From Diphasiastrum complanatum (lineage: Eukaryota > Streptophyta > Lycopodiopsida > Lycopodiales > Lycopodiaceae), in assembly GCA_029204225.1 (NCBI GenBank), contig CM055109.1:44827054-44891053 (forward strand): DNA of 64,000 nt, in the 5' to 3' direction. This document shows positions 41,690 to 52,481 of the stretch, piece by piece (the stretch's first letter is position 1; each line of letters begins with the position of its first letter). A program made the translations under genes and the position numbers. Under the pieces are notes generated by a model. It saw only the letters and a program-made list of their open reading frames with translations. It was not told the origin of the DNA and searched no databases.

Positions 41690-44250
41690 ATAAAGCTTGT
41701 TTGTATATTTCATCACTAATTCTAAAGTGATATGATTTGCAAACAATCGTTTAGATTCTAGATTTCTAATAGGAAATAGATTCAGTTTTCTTTCAAATTT
41801 GTCAATAGGGAGAAAGAAAGACATAATTGGTTTCTTTAAGGTACCAAAAGGTACATAAGATCAAATAGTACATGTCAATTATGTTTTGGCCATTGGGGAG
41901 CAATATCTACAATAGACATTAAGGACAACCATATATATAGGCATAGCCACAATGTGGGGCCCAAAACTCTCACATTAGAAAAGCACTATACTGGTTCACA
42001 AGTATGCATGCAATCAGAACATTTCGAAAAATTTTCAAATCTTGTCTAAAAAATTGCCAAACTTCCGACGACCATAACTTTTGCTATAGGACTCCGATTT
42101 GAACATGACATAATCAACTAAAATAAAATACATAATAATGTCGCTCTCTACTATTGGTGTGACCTAAGATGGAAGAAATCTGTGATGATAGTGAGGGTGC
42201 CGGTGTCATGCCATGATGGTTTGGTAGCAATAAGTCATTGGGAGAAGAGGTGGGCACGGGGGATGAACTCACACCAAAAAGTGCCTATAAAGAAGCTGAA
42301 GAGAAGATTAACAAGCCATTTCCCTCCATTCACTTCATAAGTGCACCTTTTAGACCAAAATAAACGATGGTAGGATCACATGGCATGCAAGATGTGCCTG
42401 TATAATTTTAAACATATCAAATCAATTGTTTGCCATAAAACAATGATTTTATTATGAAGATTTCAAATCCTATATTAGCTCTTTTCCGTTTTTTTATTGA
42501 AATGAAGGTAGCATTTAGAGATTCTTTAGGTCTTGTCTATGTTAATTTATACATGTGACCTAAGACGGACTTTCAACACTCGTTGTAGGGCTGCAAAAAT
42601 TACACTGTAACTGCAATGAGTTTTTCACCTGATAGTATGAAACTTGCAATTGCACAAAGTGACGAAATCGTCTTCATTTACAAGCTCGGGTACTTGTTGC
42701 AAAGCTTATTAACTTATATTTTTGACATTACAGTCTAGTCTCGCAATTTTGATTGGGTATGTATTCGTTAAAAGCTGTAAGCTGAGAAAAATTGCATCTT
42801 GCCTATCCTAGAAATAACATCTATTATACAACATATGAAAAGTGTGGTATTGATAGTACAAGAAAACTTTGATTGATAGTTTGTACCATTTATGCACTAC
42901 CACATTTAGTGTTTTAGATATGATTAGGAATAAGATGGGAATTATGAGGACCATTAAGGAAAGAGCAAAAACACCTTCGCTATTATGTAGTGTAGCATTT
43001 TATATTTTTTTATGAGATATATTTGTTTGTTATCCACATACTCATGTCATTGGATATTTGTGTTTTTTTTGCTTTAGGGTTGAGAACAAGATTGTATATA
43101 GTCATAATCATTTAGAATAGTCTCTTTGTGCGTGGTTGACCTAAGGCCACGACACAATATTGTCTTTTGAATGGCCTTTGTAGGAGGAGATTGGGGCCTA
43201 GCCTTTTATAGCCATCTACAATGAACTAGATTAATATTGCTAACTTTCAAGGTTCAGTTGAAGAGTCAATGGAGGCGTTCTATGTCTTTAGTTATTTTTC
43301 TAAGCCTGTGTGAAGTCAAGAACTTTCTTGCAATGTTATCCTCCTTGCAATAATACCATAGTTTCTCTTATAGCTCAAAAGAGCAAAAGTTTCGGGCCTT
43401 AAGGATTCAAGATGAAAATATGCTCAAAATTGTGAAACGGCTTCGAGCAGACTTCCAAACAAAGGCACTATAGGAGAATTTGTGAGCAATATTCATGTAG
43501 AGGTCTTGCAATACCAGTTATTGTCAGTTGTTTTGAAATCTCGATTGGAGATTGATTATCTTTCTACAATCTGCTATGCATCCTTTCAATTCTACTCATA
43601 ATCTGTTCGCATTTGTTCTTAAATTGGTAGAAAGCACTTTCAAAGGCAAGGGGAAAGGTCTTTTTTCGGTTGGATTTATTGTGAACTTGATACAAAGAAT
43701 TTTCTAGGTCAAGGAGAAGGAATTTATAAAGGAAAAATCATATCTTGCCGTACAGGAAGTAGGCTTTCAATTATAAAGGAGGGACTTTAATCGTTAGAGA
43801 TCAAAATTGGCCTTTTCGAAAGCGAGCGTCAACATGAACAAAAATTGATTCAGAATTGGATCTTTGAATCTTATTGAAGAAGAGTGATCATATTCTAGCT
43901 CATTGAAGCCTAGAGGTTGTAGTATGGTACATTTATTGACTTGCATTTGCAAGAGGAATTAATAGTCTTAAACTCCAAGAGCTAGGTTAGATCCTTTTCC
44001 CTCTCTAAGACAAATATTGCTTCAGCATTGGACATGTTTCTCTTTGATTGGTTTTTTAGGATGTAAGTCCAAAAAGACTGTATTCGAGACTGGGCCTTGT
44101 CCCCATTGAATAATCACAAGCATACCACTTTCGACTAACTTGTATTATCAATTCACGATCTTGTTCCCACCAATTGATGGCCAATTGGTCAATATTTACA
44201 TAATCACAAGCTTACAAAGGATATATGATGTAACATCGTATTACATTCCT
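41690..44250. other. 2.5 kb AT-rich region, no gene recognised
   Basis: Possibly IFT172 intron. I looked for a third WD40 exon (AFSPD-like block with GT/AG borders) and did not see one. Short phrases recall LTR sequence but no pair or domain was found. Confidence 0.4.
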
Positions 44251-44257
44251 TCCATCC

Positions 44258-44512
44258 TCAAGCATTATCTTCCACGATGTTAAAATTTGGGTACTTGCAA
44301 ATGGTTGATCTTCCAAGTAGTGTGACTGAGAGGTCTACCAAGCTATGCGACCAAGTACAGATGGAGCAAACAATTGCGCAATTGTCTTTACCTCTTGTCA
44401 ATACCCTCACAAAACAAACAAATTTAGAGGTCAACAAGTTATCTCCATCGTGCAAAACACTCTTCAAGTGAGAAACATGAAAAGCAAGATGAATTTTAAA
44501 ATCTTGAGACAA
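44258..44512 (-). pseudogene. Possible Gypsy integrase-chromodomain linker fragment
   Basis: The frame contains DFKIHLAFHVSHLKSVL, which resembles the IHPVFHVSLLKP motif between integrase and chromodomain of Ty3/Gypsy polyproteins. It is on the opposite strand to the Gypsy remains at 44640-45270. One motif only, so weakly supported. Confidence 0.35.
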
Positions 44513-44639
44513 CGTTAGTCATCTCCTGAGACTATTTATCTCACGAGACAATGTTGTGAGATTGCATGGACTACGTTAGTCCATTATCTTAGATAGGGAC
44601 CCTAACCTCATGGGAACTTTTTGGTCAACAATGTTTTCT

Positions 44640-45270
44640 TGTTTGGGAAAAAAGTTGAGGATGAGCAATAGTGAGCACAAACCAATGGGCAAACATAAAG
44701 GTTAACCACATTTTAGAGGACATGCTTCAAGCATATGTCAGTGAGGCGCAAATTGATTGGGTAAAGCCCTTAGTTGAGTTCGTGTGTAATGTCCACATGT
44801 ATGAGTCCATTTGATTTGACTTATGGTTGCCGATCGGTGTGTCCGACTACCATAAGTATTCCATAGAAGGTACCAAGTGTTGCAGAGATTTTGATTTAGA
44901 TGCAGGATAGGCTTGAGGCTACAAGGCAATACCTTTCCAAGGCTTAGGCACGAGTGGAAAGTTATGCATGCAAGCATCGTACCTTTAACGAAATTGGAAG
45001 TGGGTGATTTACTGTTTAAGACAATTGGTGAGGTGGCGTAGAAACAAGACTACCTCAGGGATCTAAACCACATCCATATAAGCTACTTGTAGAAGTGCTT
45101 ACGTTAGGGTGACAATCTTGTAGAAGGCTTGGTCTCACTAGAGGAAAAAGATGTTTGGATCATGGACTAGCATTGATCCTAGATAGGAAGGAGAGATGAT
45201 TGAGAAATCATTTCCTTGAAGAGTATCTAGTTGCATGGATAGGACTTCAACAGGCAGTGACTAGGGTTAG
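44640..45270 (+). pseudogene. Ty3/Gypsy integrase C-terminus and chromodomain remnant
   Basis: Readable plus-strand pieces: VNHILEDMLQAYVSEAQIDWVKPLVEFVCN (end of the integrase core, normally ..ILEDMLRAYV....W...L...EFAYN), a damaged TPFEL-like block, and about 45170-45260 LDRKERRLRNHFLEEYLVAWIGL, which matches the start of a chromovirus chromodomain (ILDRREKRLRN...EYLVKWKGL). Stops and frameshifts separate them. It is an old chromovirus relic. Sequence up to about 45500 may belong to it. Confidence 0.6.
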
Positions 45271-45499
45271 GTGGTTGGAGACTAGAGTGCACCAGAGGGC
45301 CAATCAGGCACGAGGAGCATGGGGGTGGCAGTTCGTCTTAGCCAGTACACCTTATCGTGCGTGTTAGGGATTGTTTGGCCAGCCTACATGGATTAGCTAT
45401 ACATGCATGGACGCCACATGCCCCAGGTTCAGGGATATAAGGTAGCTAGCATAAGAGTTGGAGATTCATTCTTTCATCGACTAGTTGGTTTCTTGAGGA

Positions 45500-46055
45500 G
45501 CTTGGAGAGCTAAGCAAGTCACATCTACCCTAATCTTCAATATGAGGTAAAAGGGGTGCAACAAAATGTAAACCATGGATCAAGCTAGAATGAAAACCAC
45601 CAACATGCAAATGACACCATTCCAATGGAGCTTGCGAGAACATATACGTAACAGTCTAACTCATCTCCAATTAGTTCCATCTTGAAATCATTATCTACCA
45701 AGCCTCATCTTGAGATCATGAAAGGATACAGAGTAGCCATAATGATGCACTCATTGAAAACACTATTTTTAGCAAGAATCTATATCATGAGACGAGCATG
45801 CAAAATCCCCGTAGGCAAGTAGTATGAGAAAGGAGTGATGCAGGAGCATAAGGTTGCCATGCCAATGGCAATTAGGAGAATCTGGGTTTGGGACACGAAG
45901 ATAAACCTCTTGATCTAGTCTCTATGGTAGATATAAAGATCAATTCATGCAAGAGGACAATGCCATCATGCCACTACTAAGAAGAAGAATTTGTGTCTAG
46001 GAGAGGAAGGGTATCCCTCTTGATCTAATTTCCAAAGTAGATAAGAGAATCTCAG
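45500..46055. other. Flank with short internal repeats, no gene
   Basis: Two related phrases (aacctcttgatctagtctc... at about 45905 and atccctcttgatctaatttcc... at about 46013) suggest an imperfect duplication of about 108 bp. Nothing else was recognised. Confidence 0.35.
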
Positions 46056-46059
46056 AATG

Positions 46060-46205
46060 GAAACAACCTTTCACTCTCTTGTATTGACCCACAATCGCCA
46101 AGGCTGTTTGAATCGAAGCCAAGATTATGTGGTCTTTGGATAAGTAAGTGTCGCGGAACAGAGTCAAAGTCTTTACAGAAATCCACAAAACAATATTATA
46201 CCCAC
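46060..46205 (-). pseudogene. LINE RT fragment abutting the hAT element
   Basis: Minus strand reads CFVDFCKDFDSVPRHLLIQRP, the RT block that in LINE A (about 35800-35860) is CFVDFKKAFDSVPRSLLI. It stops within 15 bp of the left end of the hAT element, so the hAT element either inserted into this LINE or lies next to its 5' truncation point. No matching other half was found at the right end of the complete element. Confidence 0.65.
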
Positions 46206-46228
46206 TCTCGTATGTATATATATCATAG

Positions 46229-46312
46229 GTCCCGCGGTACTGGGTACCGCGGATCCCGGTACCGCGGGACCATACTGGTACCGCGGTACCATGATGGTAC
46301 CGCGGTACCACA
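46229..46312. repeat. Left subterminal palindromes of E1
   Basis: The perfect 14-bp palindrome GGTACCGCGGTACC occurs at 46277-46290 and 46296-46309. Further partial copies (CCGCGGTACTGGGTACCGCGG, GGTACCGCGGGACC) fill 46231-46274. They are plausible transposase-binding sites and would form strong cruciforms. An AT-rich stretch (46311-46350) follows and may hold the transposase promoter. Confidence 0.85.
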
Positions 46313-46594
46313 ATATAATAATATATTTATTATTTAATATTTTTTTTAATTTTTTTTTACCTAAACCTACCCGCCCCCCTCGCATTTCCTCTGAAATTTT
46401 TTTGAGCCCTCTCCGCCCTGCCATCGCTGCTGGTTTTTCTTGCCTGCCTTTGATTCCTTGCGTCGCCCATCGCCCACGCAACGCCCTGCCTTGCATCTGA
46501 TTTCCTTTGCCCTGCACTCGCCCATTTTCAGCGTCTCTCCAACAGTGAACCCTGCTGTTTTTTTTCCAGCAATCCATCCCTCATTTCATCTGCA

Positions 46595-49500
46595 ATGGTG
46601 CAATCCGACCTTTCCGGTCTGTGGGACGAGGTAGACATTGTCAGGCGGGTTGCCGACAAGGCCAACAAGACCGGTCAGAAGATCGTGCGCTGCCGATACT
46701 GTCTCGTCGAGTTTGCTGCATCCCTCACTCGCCTTAAAGGCCATCTGCTCGGTGCACGCGCCAAAAATGGTGCCACCTTGAATGCTGCCCCTTGTGGCAG
46801 CATGACCGTCCCCGACAGGCAGCGACTACTGGACACCTACGGGCCGCGGCTCGTGGCAGGGGAGAACACCATTTCGGAGGGCGTTCTCCGATTTTGCACC
46901 GCTCCTTATGTGACTAACCCAGAGTTGCTGCCTGCTTGGCTGGCACGCACGAGGAGAGGGAGTGCATCCTCCTATGGTCCCTTTGTCCCTCAGACAGCTC
47001 TGCCTCATGCACCCCCATCTGCTCAGATTCCGGTGGATCCCGTCCCATCGCGTCCGACAGTTGCCACTACGGTTCCACCACCACCCACTGTTGCTCGCAC
47101 TCCACCAGTCTACGACTTTCTCATGGACTCTCCGCCACCCGAGCAGGCCCAGGATGGTACTGGGCGGGCCTTCGAGGATGTGGAAGAGATCCCTTCTTCC
47201 TTCCCTTCCCATCCGGATGACCTCCTCAGCCAGCAGTTTTCGTACCCCATGCCAGATGTTGCCCCTCCACCAGTGCACCCCACCTATGCTGCTGCACCCA
47301 TCCCTGCCAGTGCATCCCACTCTCCCCATTCCACGTCTTCAGCCGATGCATCCACCAGCGCCCAGCCTGTCGCGTCATCGTCCATTCCCGTCACGGTTGG
47401 TGCACCGTGCTGGAGGTCCACCACCCGTCGTCCACCAGGGAGAGCCCTCGTGCAGCAGACCATTCGCGGCGCGCATCAGCCGCACATGGACAGAGAGGCC
47501 ACACAGGCCGTGGCCAGTCTGGTTTACGAGCTGAACCTGCCCTTTGCCATCACCGACTCTGAGCCCTTCAGAAGGGCCTTTCGCCTTGCACAGTCTGTCA
47601 GCCCTAGCTGGAGAGTCCCTAGTTCAGAGGTTGTCCGCACACACATGCTGAGGGATAGGGTCGAGTCCTTGTCTAGAGAGATGGAGCCTCTGCGTCGGCA
47701 CTGGGCCACTTACGGTTGCAGCATCATGTCCGATGGCTGGACTGATGTCAGGAGGAGGCCGATCCTCAACATACTGGTCTCTAGCTGCATGGGCACACAG
47801 TTTTTGAGGGCAGTGGATTGCAGCAGGGGGGGGAGAGTCATATCTGCAGAGTTCATGTTTGATGTCATCAGGTCTTCCATCCTAGCCATAGGCCCACAGC
47901 ATGTCGTCACGGTGGTGACGGACAATGCCACGAACTGCATTCAGATGGGTGTACTGCTAGAGGCCGAGTTCCCTCATATTGTTCATACCCCCTGTGCAGC
48001 CCACGGCATAGACCTTTTGATGGGGGACATTGGAGCACTTCCCTGGGTTAGAGCCATCGTCCGGGAGGCCCTCTTCCTGGTGACTTTTGTCACCAGAAAG
48101 AGGCGTGTTCTTGCCATGTTCCGGGTCTTTAGCCATCTGGACCTCCGTAAGCCAGCCCCCATGCGCTTTGCATTCGACTTGGTGGTCATCGACCGTTTGA
48201 TCAGGTGCAGGGCCCAGCTTCTACAGATGGTTGCCAGTGATCTTTGGGGTGCCAGTACATTTCCGCACACTGAGGATGGGGAGCACTTTTCTTCCACGGT
48301 GAGGGGAGACCAGTTCTGGAGGGATGCACAGACATTGTCAGGACTGCTTCGACCACTCTACATTGTGCTCCGCATGGCTGACAGCGAGGGGTCGACACTT
48401 GGACTGGTGTATGAGCTCATGGACCGGATTGGACAGTTCCTGCAGCTGCCCATCTTGCAGCCAGAGAGGTAAGCGGTACAGTGTTGCAATTGACCTTTAT
48501 CTTTTCAGTACTTGCTAGTTTGTTTTTCTGTCAATGTTAAGCTTTTTCGTAATGCCCTAAACCACATGCCCCTCACCTGCAGGATGACAGAGCTGAAGTT
48601 CATATGGGAGACGCGATGGAACTACTTCCACAGGAGTATCCACAGCGTTGCACACATGCTGCATCCCCTCTTCCTCTCTCCGACACAGATCGCAGACAGG
48701 GAGCTCGAGGCCGATTGGCTTCAGTACATTCACAGGGTGGGTCCACACATAGGTTTGGATCCTATCAGGCTCATGGAGGAGCTCGCTGCATTTCGTTTCG
48801 GCATGGGCACATTCGGCCACCCGGCTGCCCAGGATCCAGAGAGGAGGCAGCTACCCATTACCTGGTGGACCATGTTCGGTAGCACATACCCATCTATACA
48901 GCGTCTTGCACTGCGTGTCCTTTCTCAGGTATGCATCTCATTTTATCCTCCATTTTTTGTGTTTCGTTGAAGTTTCACCTTTGCCACAATGTGCTGAAGT
49001 ATTTCAATGCACGCACCACAGGACTGTGCTGCCTCTGTGTGTGAGCGTAATTGGAGCACATGGGCACTGATTCACACGAGGAGAAGAAACCGGTTGTCAG
49101 TGAGTCAGTTGGAGCGATTGGTGTTCTGTAGCACCAACGCACGTCTCGCCAGGAGGCTTCTGACCATTACGAGCGCATTGCAGGTGATAAGCTAATCTTT
49201 CATAGCATGTTGGTTGACTCCTGGTATGTTGATTTCATTTCTTGAAAAAGTTGTCTCTCTGACATGCAAATTTTAAACCTTGCAGACGAAGATATCTGAT
49301 TTGGAGCGCCAGGTTGACTTGCCTACGGACAGCACCCATCCCATGCCTGCAGATGACCTGGGCACACAGTTGATGGCAGAGAGAGAGAGGGAGCTTGCCG
49401 AGATGAGAGAGAGAGAGCTTGGGCTTGAGCACAGAGAGCCCCCATTGTATGAGGCAGATGAGCCAGTGTCAGAGGATGAGCATGATGAGGATGAGCCCAT

Positions 49501-50914
49501 TCGGGTTGTGTTTGCCAGACCAGAGAGGGATGAGGCAGATTATACAGGTGCAGGGCACACGCCACGGGCAGGGGTCACAGGTGCATCACGTGGCAGAGGT
49601 GGGACACATGGCACAGGTTATACCGGCAGACAGGCAGGGCACACAGGGGGGGGCAGTGGCATACCTACCTATGTCGACATGATGGAGGAGGCTCTTGATA
49701 GAGGGCAGAGTGGTTTAGATGCTGGTCCCGCAGATGTTTGGATGCGTGCAGCACAGAGTCATGGCCGTTACTACGACAGCACACCAGAGGAGGCACCTGA
49801 TGACTTTCATTGCACAGATTGGGAGGCCATGCAGGGTCTACAGGGTGCACATGATGAGGCACGGGATGAGGCTTGGGTTGATTCAGGGGTTGGTGCACAG
49901 GATGATTCAGAGGTCGGTGCACAGGATGATTTAGAGGCTGGTGCACAGGATGAGTCCCAGAGCCCAGAGCATTTGTATTCGGATGCCCAGCTGGCCGACT
50001 TGGTTGCCACATTGGATTCAGAGGCCCAGCAAATGCCGAGTGTCAGGGCGCCCCCATCATCTCTTGCCAGCATGCCACAAACAGAGTCCCAGCCAGAGCA
50101 GCCGCATGAGGTGCCTACAGTTCCTCCAGCTCCTCAGAGGGTGTATGTGCGTCGCACAGCTCCTCCAGTGCCACCGATGCCATTTAGGCCTGCATCCCCT
50201 CCATCGCCGTCCACTTCTGCAGCACCAGGTCTCCATGGCAGGCCACCATCTGTGCCCAGGTTTTCTCTTGCAGCGCCCACATCCACAGTGGCTCCTCCAG
50301 TGGCAGCACCCACGTCACATCCTCCTCCTTTGGCAGCACCCAGGATGTACCAGTACCGGCCACCACAGCGCCCCTTTCAGTACATATCGCCACTGTACTC
50401 GCCTCCTGCACAGCCAGTTCCTCCACCTGCAGCAGCCCCACGGGCACACACTCCACGAGCTCATCCTCCTCGCTCAGTTGCACAGGGAGTTCCCTCTTTT
50501 GCTTCCCTATCCCAGCCGGCCTCAGCTTGGGCCCAGCCTAGCCAGCCAGGTGATTTGCATGGGGGGGACGAGGCATTGACAGCTCCTCTTGTCCGCAAGA
50601 GACCAGGCAGGCCCAAGGGTGCACCGAACAAGAAAGGCAAGGCACAGAAACTGCCAGGGAGGAGAGGACGACCACGCAGGGCTCCAGGTACAGGTAGAGG
50701 TGCAGTATCACAGCCAGTTGGAGCAGGTGTTGTTGGTTTGGCCTGCTTGGGGGCTGATGCGGAGGCTGATTGGGAGGATGAGGATGACGAGTCTTCCCCC
50801 TCGGATACACAGCCCATGCCAGTTCCAGACAGGCAGAGATATCGGCTGCGAGAGTCAGCTCGGGGCCCTGAGTTGTCTCCAGAGCATTCGTCTGAGTCAG
50901 AGCCAGAGCATTGA
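46595..50914 (+). CDS. hAT-type transposase with AT-hook tail (E1)
   Basis: Four exons with GT..AG borders and preserved phase: 46595-48468, 48583-48928, 49022-49183, 49286-50914, predicting 1336 residues. Order: BED zinc finger (C33, C36, H50, C67); Pro/Ser-rich linker (about 90-290); DUF659/hAT catalytic core with SDGWTD (D380), VTDNATNC (D443) and HTPCAAHGIDLL; LPITWWTMFGS; and the hAT dimerisation block CERNWSTWALIHTRRRNRL (E748), which carry the presumed D-D-E triad of cut-and-paste transposition. Most hAT transposases end soon after the dimerisation block. This one continues for about 540 residues (exon 4): Glu/Arg coiled-coil-like start, Gly-rich part, acidic AQDD repeats, long Pro-rich stretch, two AT-hooks (RPGRPKG about 1233, RGRPRR about 1254) and an acidic end. 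All introns are reused at the same positions in the broken copies, which supports the exon model. It looks potentially active. Confidence 0.85.
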
Positions 50915-51437
50915 TTGTGGCTCTATTGTTTTAGTTTCAGTAGTTTGTCTCTAGCAGTCGGTCTACCATTGTACTCAGATGATTTTTCACATTATATACA
51001 GTGTTTGGCCTACATTATTTGCTGCACATTGTGCGTATGTCGCTTTGTACATGTGATGCTTTATTTTATGTTGAAGAATTCTATGTGCGTGTGTGAATCC
51101 TATTTTCATTTAATTTCGTTTGAAGTGAATGCTAGCTTCACATATATGCACCTACATCATGAGCACAACAATCACCCCTACACCCCAAACGACATTGAAT
51201 AAACACATGTAATACATCTGCATTTAAAAAAACCCTAAACATTGCATCTTACATGACCAGGCTCGCGTTGCACAAAAAACAACTATGTATATATTCAACC
51301 GTTGTATCAGGATAACATCACATATACTGTCATTTTTTTAAGCAGCCATCTAGTTATTTGCTGCACCATAAACTGCCGAAAACTACATAGCAACAGTCCG
51401 CCACATACGGGTGGACCTCATCTATTCTAAACATCCC
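50915..51437. other. Convergent 3' interval between the two hAT genes
   Basis: About 520 bp separates the transposase stop from the stop of the small minus-strand gene. It should contain both polyadenylation regions. A related sequence separates the same genes in copy E4 (60567-61063). No third gene was seen. Confidence 0.6.
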
Positions 51438-51803
51438 TCACTGATCCTCCACCGATTCCTCGCCCTCGTCTGGTGCATTGTTTTGTCGCTCTTGCTCTGC
51501 CTCCCGGTTAGCCCGAGCTGCCTCCTGGTTAGCCCGACGTCTGGCCGCCCTTTCCCTGACCATGATGAGCTGTCGTCGTGTGAAATTCATTCCGATCTGC
51601 TCATCCAGATCCAGCTCGACAGCGGGGACAGGATCCACAGCGGGGGCGGGTGGCTCCGGTTCCGGATTTCTCTGTCGAGTCTGTCGCAGCATCTCTCGGA
51701 TATCTGCCTCTTGCTTCCGATGCCTCTCGTTGTGCCTTCGGATATCTTCCTCAAGCTTTCTCCTGGCTTCGCCCTCGGGCTTCGGTGGTATTCGCTCAGC
51801 CAT
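51438..51803 (-). CDS. Small charged accessory protein of the hAT element (E1)
   Basis: A 121-residue frame starting MAERIPPKPEGEARRK. It is extremely rich in Arg and Glu (EEDIRRHNERHRKQEADIREMLRQTRQRN), then Pro/Val-rich (PEPEPPAPAV), then LDLDEQIGMNF, a second Arg/Ala helix-like part (RERAARRRANQEAARANREAEQERQ) and an acidic end (DEGEESVED). The composition predicts two charged helices or coiled coils around a short hydrophobic core. I know no family for it. An in-frame ATG lies 14 codons upstream, but MAERIPP is the start shared with copy E4 (61429-61064), where the protein has the same length and about 88% identity by eye. It converges on the transposase gene. Possible roles, all inference: transposase partner, DNA-binding regulator or repressor of the element. 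Confidence 0.72.
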   Translation of the reverse strand: MAERIPPKPEGEARRKLEEDIRRHNERHRKQEADIREMLRQTRQRNPEPEPPAPAVDPVPAVELDLDEQIGMNFTRRQLIMVRERAARRRANQEAARANREAEQERQNNAPDEGEESVEDQ

Positions 51804-51969
51804 CTCGATCGACCTTCTCCTCACAGCACCCTGATCCTTGAACACCCTCTCACAGCACCCTGGCTCTCAAACAGCCTCTCACAGCCTGTCACCGGCTCTC
51901 GCTTGCTCTCTCACTGTCTATCACTAGCCCTCTCACAGCCTCTGAAAATGCCGACCACAATGGCATTGT

Positions 51970-51990
51970 GAGTGCCTATTTATCCCCACA
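51970..51990 (-). promoter_or_regulatory. TATA-like box of the small hAT gene
   Basis: On the minus strand GGATAAATAGG lies at about 51976-51986, some 175 bp upstream of the MAERIPP start. The same position in copy E2 reads GGTTAAATAGG (about 53479-53489). Between it and the ATG is a leader built from ctctcacagcctctcac-type repeats, conserved in E2 and E4. In E4 the TATA-like sequence has been lost. Confidence 0.55.
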
Positions 51991-52025
51991 GCCTGATCGG
52001 CCATGTGGATCCCCATCATCCCTCC

Positions 52026-52205
52026 ATGTGCCTCCGTACCTGCCCCCATGTGATGCTCCCCCCTGTGTTGGTCTCCCATTGGGCCCATGGTCTGCTCACC
52101 CACAATGCCCATGTGCCTCTGTACTTGCCCCCATGTGATGCTACCCCCCTGTGTTGGTCTCCCATTGGCCCCTCGGTCTGCTCACTCGCAGTGCCCATGT
52201 GCCAT
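52026..52205. repeat. Subterminal ~85-bp tandem repeats with CCAAT boxes (E1)
   Basis: Two full units (starts at 52026 and 52111, next start at about 52195) share atgtgcct(c/t)gtac(c/t)tgcccccatgtg and ctcccattgg. Read towards the small gene, every unit contains CCAAT. The same repeat is present three times in E4 and about five times in E2. It probably serves as the upstream promoter region of the small gene and/or as a transposase recognition array. Confidence 0.8.
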
Positions 52206-52353
52206 TGTAACAGTCCCCTGCATCATGTACTGTACCCTCTTTTTTTACACCCAGAACCCCCTCTTTTTACTTTTTTTTGTCCTTTTTTGGTAGTTAATAT
52301 GCAAAAAAAAATTACTAAAAATATATTAAAAAATAAAAAAAAAATATTAAAAA

Positions 52354-52449
52354 TGGTACCGCCCTGGTACCGCGGATCCCAGGGCGGTACCGTACCGGCG
52401 GTACCACTGATATGGTACCGGCGGTACCATACCAGCGGTACCACGGGGT
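52354..52449. repeat. Right subterminal palindromes of E1
   Basis: Several GGTACCG(C/G)CGGTACC-like palindromes (for example ggtaccgtaccggcggtacc and ggtaccggcggtacc) precede the end at 52451-52461 (CTATGATATAT). They are the counterpart of 46229-46312, with a slightly different core. Confidence 0.85.
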
Positions 52450-52481
52450 ACTATGATATATATATATATATATATATATAT

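Larger units (their letters stand above)
46218..52461 (+). mobile_element. hAT-type DNA transposon, complete copy E1 (6.2 kb, two genes)
   Basis: The ends are inverted: ATATATCATAGGTCCC at the left and, on the other strand, ATATATCATAGTACCC at the right. Each is followed by about 85-100 bp of GGTACC-rich palindromes. Inside lie a four-exon transposase gene (plus strand, 46595-50914) and a convergent small gene (minus strand, 51803-51438), the latter preceded by a CCAAT-rich tandem repeat. I could not establish the 8-bp target duplication because both flanks are AT repeats. The element is much more GC-rich than its surroundings. Four partial copies follow to the right. E1 is the only copy in which both genes and both ends are intact. 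Confidence 0.85.

Noticed and set aside
46313-46577. Possible separate gene upstream of the transposase on the minus strand (46173-46577)
   Set aside because: It runs through the terminal palindromes and AT-rich promoter region, and is not preserved at the other element ends.
46826-47329. 167-codon antisense open frame opposite transposase exon 1
   Set aside because: It lies entirely inside a well-supported exon, and copies E3-E5 do not keep it open. GC-rich codons on the sense strand leave few antisense stops.
48557-48820. Antisense frames opposite transposase exon 2 that recur in E1, E3 and E4
   Set aside because: Recurrence follows from conservation of the sense exon; there is no independent start, domain or splice context.
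49941-50579. 212-codon frame in another phase of exon 4
   Set aside because: Low-complexity Pro/His/Leu translation of the Pro-rich tail in the wrong frame. It is not kept in E2 or E4.
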